64,000 bases of DNA from Albifimbria verrucaria (lineage: Eukaryota; Ascomycota; Sordariomycetes; Hypocreales; Stachybotryaceae), in assembly GCA_020081605.1 (NCBI GenBank), contig JAHREC010000062.1:4459758-4523757 (forward strand). Direction: 5' to 3'. The translations under genes and the position numbers were made by a program. Below the pieces are notes generated by a model, which had not been told where the DNA came from, made no database searches, and saw only the letters and a program-made list of their open reading frames with translations. Shown here piece by piece: positions 61,278 through 64,000 of the stretch. The number at the start of each line of letters is the position of its first letter. The stretch's first letter is position 1.

Positions 61278-62713
61278 TCAACGTTTATAGGTATTCATTT
61301 GCCAATCCAATTGTTTCAAGTTCCCTCCAATAGATAGGGACCGAATATTGCTAAGAAAAGTGAGTGAAGGTCCTGCCGTGGAGTCGAGATTGGGAGGTCG
61401 CCGGCGATCCAATCCACTCTGAAGCTCACGAGCCACTGACTTTTCCAAATGGCCTTTAAGCTCCCACAGTAGATGTCTGTGTTTTCTCGGACAGACGTCG
61501 AGCAGGGATAGTCTGGAACCCAAGAAGGGTACAACTTTTGATGGCATGCTGAGACCGTCATGCGAAGTGGATGTCGGAACAGAAACTCATGGCAAAGATA
61601 ACAGGCTTTTTACTCGTACCCATGAACAACAGCCGGGGATGAGTTCTGGGTGTTGGTCATAGAAGCTGATGAGTTGCATTTCTGCATGTACCGTGAGCCC
61701 ATGTCGACATTTCTGGCGAAAGTGCTTGCTAGGATCACTTGTCTGCCAAATTTGACCCAGCTTCAACGTGATCTGATCAACGTCATTTTTACTAACTTTT
61801 TTCAGTAAAGCATTTAACTTATTTTCATCTTTCAAGGAGAAATTCTTCGGTGCTGGAGCTTCGATGGCCTCCACATGGATAGAGGTAAAAAGCTTGGTTG
61901 TTTGAGGGCGAATTTAATCATAGCCTGAGTTGCTACGTAGTACCGACCGAGTTTATATGTCGTGTAGACCCATTTTGGCAGGTTAGCCTGGTTGTCGGAG
62001 AAGGCCTTTTCAATTGCTCTGAATGAACCCAGCGAGCTTCTGATGCCCATTTAATGTGGTGCATCATGGTGAACATGTCGACATCGTTCGGAATTAAGGC
62101 TAATCGTTCAAGATTGCCAATCCAACATCTAAATTTGTAATCATCATCACTTGGGAGAGCATTAGTTTGCCTTAGTTTCAAGATGCCGCTGTTGATGTCT
62201 CGCCGTACATTCGGTTTACGAAAATGATCGAAAAGAGATGTAATTTTCTCCTTGTCGAGCTCCACAATCTTATACAGTATTCTCTTCTCGAGTTCAGATG
62301 CGACAGAACCTGCAGATAACATATAAGATTCATCATTAGAACCTTCCCGTGGAGGTGACTTACGGCTTCGCGGGATAGTCTGAAGGCATTCCAATATCTC
62401 CTGTAGACGGGATATGAGATCTGTGGGAACGCCATGATTTCGAGCAAGTCGCAGAATAGTCCCTGAGTTACTGCCTTTCTCTAAACAAACTGCGGACGCA
62501 GTCTCGCCTCCTTTTTTGCGGTGGAGCATATAAGGGCAAATGACTCCAAAACTTTTTCTTGAGGTTATCGTGCATCCATGAATTGTCGTCAGGGTGTTTA
62601 TCAATGCCATGTACTGTTGCACTGCCCCTCACAGGATCGATTAGGGACAGAAGTGTTGAAATAGCAATAAAATCTTCATGAGCGTGATCTGTAAGAACTT
62701 GTTGCTGAGGCAT
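61278..62713 (-). CDS. Fungal OTT_1508-like deaminase-domain protein
   Basis: About 460 residues after bridging at least six slips. The N-terminus, MPQQQVLTDHAHEDFIAIST, leads into a helical region (SSGTILRLAR-type GTILRLARNHGVPTDLISR, then VASELEKRILYKIVELDKEK). The C-terminal part carries LTVHAEMQLISFYDQHPELI and, after slips, SKKPCYLCHEFLFRHPLRMT. HAE plus PCxxC is the zinc-binding signature of the cytidine-deaminase fold. The arrangement matches the fungal OTT_1508-like deaminase family as I know it. Slips lie near 62551, 62511, 62028-62030, 61897-61898, 61634-61637 and 61604-61605. Whether the substrate is nucleotide, RNA, DNA or something else is unknown. It lies beside, and in the same orientation as, the dynamin GTPase. 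Confidence 0.7.
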
Positions 62714-63024
62714 GGTTCAATATTGACAGGAAAGTCTGCATCAACATCACAATTAAGCCGCGAGAGGAGTAAGATCCGAAACAAGGCTCCAGCTAGATAT
62801 ATGCCATGAAACTTTGGAGCCTCCGTTCGCTGATTCGTGGTGCGACTTTAGTGGCCAGAATATCATGCGGGAGGCCGACGCGATGAAACCAAACCAGCCA
62901 ATCATATCAGACTTAAGGTCGGATTACGACTTCAAGAAACTTCGAGTCTAATTGTAGTTATTAATATCTTAATGGCAAGTCTAATGGGTAACCAGGCGGG
63001 TTGTCTAATATGATGTTCTCTAAT
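62714..63024. other. Intergenic spacer
   Basis: About 310 bases between the deaminase start and the phosphate permease end. No gene is seen. Confidence 0.5.
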
Positions 63025-64000
63025 CTAAGCAAAGTGAGGGGCGTTCAGGAACAGACCCATCAAGCAGCCAGCCAGGGTGCCAGCAATAGGAATGGTCATG
63101 ATCCATCCGAAAAGAAGAAGCCCGACTCGCTGCCAGTTGATAGCCCGGATAGTTCCATTGCACAAGCCAACACCGATAGTAGCACCAGTAATGCACATAG
63201 ATGTAGAGACGGGGAGGTGGTACTGCGAGGCCAGCAAGACAGTGATGGCGGCTCCCATCTCCATGGAGCAACCACGACTAGGAGAGTGGTAGGTCAATTT
63301 GTTACCCATAACTAGAGTTCTATTAGCATCGGCGTTTGAAAATTGAGGAGGTTCACATACCCTTCATGATGTTGTAACCATAGGTGATGAAGCCAACAGC
63401 CAGAGTCAAAGCAAGTACAGCAAGTTGCCAGATAGGAACTGGGGCTTTGGCAGCCTGGGCATCTCCTGACTTCCAAGCAGCATAGAGAACAGCCCAGGGA
63501 CCGACCGAGTTTCCAATGTCGTTGGCACCGTGGGCAAACGAAGCAGTGCAAGCAGTAAGAACCTGGATGAAGGCATATGTATGCTCAACCTCGTTGGGGT
63601 ACTGCTTAGCATGGCTATAGACACGAGCCATACGGGCACCTTCGGGGTTCCCATGATACCAGTCTGAGCAGAGTGAATGTCGTAGTTAACACCGTAGAGA
63701 GCAGCTACGACAATCATGGCAGGCAGGCGGACAAAGCAACGGCGGATGTTGTGGAGCTCATAAATAGAACCGGCACCCATGGGATGATCGCGAAGAGTCT
63801 TAAGAGCCCAGCCAAGGGACCGCCCTTCTTAATAAGCTTATCATGCAAGCGTGTCTGATTCTGATGAACGAGCTCCCTGTACTGATCGTGGGTAGCCTCG
63901 GCGTAGGCAAGATCTTTCTCACGAAGCTGGGACTTGTCTTCTTGGCTGTTCTGAGGCTCTTTACCATCACCGGTCTCGGTCTCGCTTTCCGCAGAGGCAA
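63025..64000 (-). CDS. PHO4-family phosphate permease (partial)
   Basis: C-terminal part of a PiT-type inorganic phosphate symporter (PHO-4 of Neurospora, Pho89 of yeast); the start lies beyond the right edge. The large hydrophilic loop (EATHDQYRELVHQNQTRLHD) comes first, then PMGAGSIYELHNIRRCFVRL and YDIHSAQTGIMGTP. The signature TASFAHGANDIGNSVGPWAV is intact, as is SMEMGAAITVLLASQYHLPV with STSMCITGATIGVGLCNG. The end is LMGLFLNAPHFA. One intron lies near 63310-63360. Frame slips are at 63644-63647 and near 63812. The protein would import phosphate with sodium or protons at the plasma membrane. Confidence 0.88.

Overview
The window looks like nuclear DNA of a filamentous ascomycete, most likely a Fusarium-like Sordariomycete. 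Coding regions are cut by short GT..AG introns of about 45-75 nt with CTAAC/CTGAC-type branch sites. The gene content is typical of such fungi: Zn2Cys6 regulators, MFS permeases, secreted oxidases and xylanase, RGS-LOV, a fungal dynamin and a fungal deaminase. No bacterial operon logic, CRISPR array, rRNA or convincing tRNA was seen.

Layout, left to right: a TmpA-like membrane flavoprotein (-, 0.1-2.2 kb); an integral membrane protein (-, 5.2-6.5 kb) next to degraded ankyrin-type remains (6.7-7.8 kb); a Zn2Cys6 regulator (+) convergent with a GH31 alpha-glucosidase (-) (9.7-15.3 kb); a Dal5-type permease (+, 16.3-18.3 kb); a second Zn2Cys6 regulator (+, 19.3-21.7 kb); a small membrane protein (+, 22.2-22.8 kb); a WW/ZZ-finger protein (-, 23.1-24.5 kb); a hexose-type transporter (-, 25.6-27.4 kb); a gene-poor 5.5 kb stretch; a GH11 xylanase (+, 32.9-33.8 kb); an unrecognised gene (+, 34.5-35.7 kb); an old-yellow-enzyme oxidoreductase (+, 37.2-38.6 kb); a secreted L-amino-acid oxidase and a secreted tyrosinase (both -, 39.4-44.2 kb); a giant heme-enzyme/reductase/cytochrome b5 fusion (+, 47.2-52.1 kb); an RGS-LOV photoreceptor (+, 53.7-55.9 kb); an NmrA-like protein (-, 56.5-57.4 kb); a dynamin GTPase and a deaminase-domain protein (both -, 58.2-62.7 kb); and a partial PHO4 phosphate permease (-, 63.0 kb to the edge).

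Two loci stand out. The first is a polypeptide of about 1,560 residues joining an indoleamine 2,3-dioxygenase-like heme domain, an NADPH/FAD reductase without a flavodoxin domain, a cytochrome b5 domain and an unrecognised helical tail. It lies directly upstream of an RGS-LOV blue-light receptor on the same strand. The fusion carries in one chain the parts reported to reduce IDO heme in animal cells. The second is a dynamin-like GTPase next to a protein with an HAE...PCxxC deaminase signature, which makes a candidate conflict or defence locus.

A further signal covers the whole window. Most conserved genes are broken by single-base frame changes, and nearly all can be explained by one missing G or C in a short G/C run. 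I count more than forty such places. This pattern fits homopolymer errors in the sequence better than independent gene decay, so gene calls below span these breaks. RGS-LOV, NmrA, the Dal5-type permease, GH11 and the small membrane protein read through without them.
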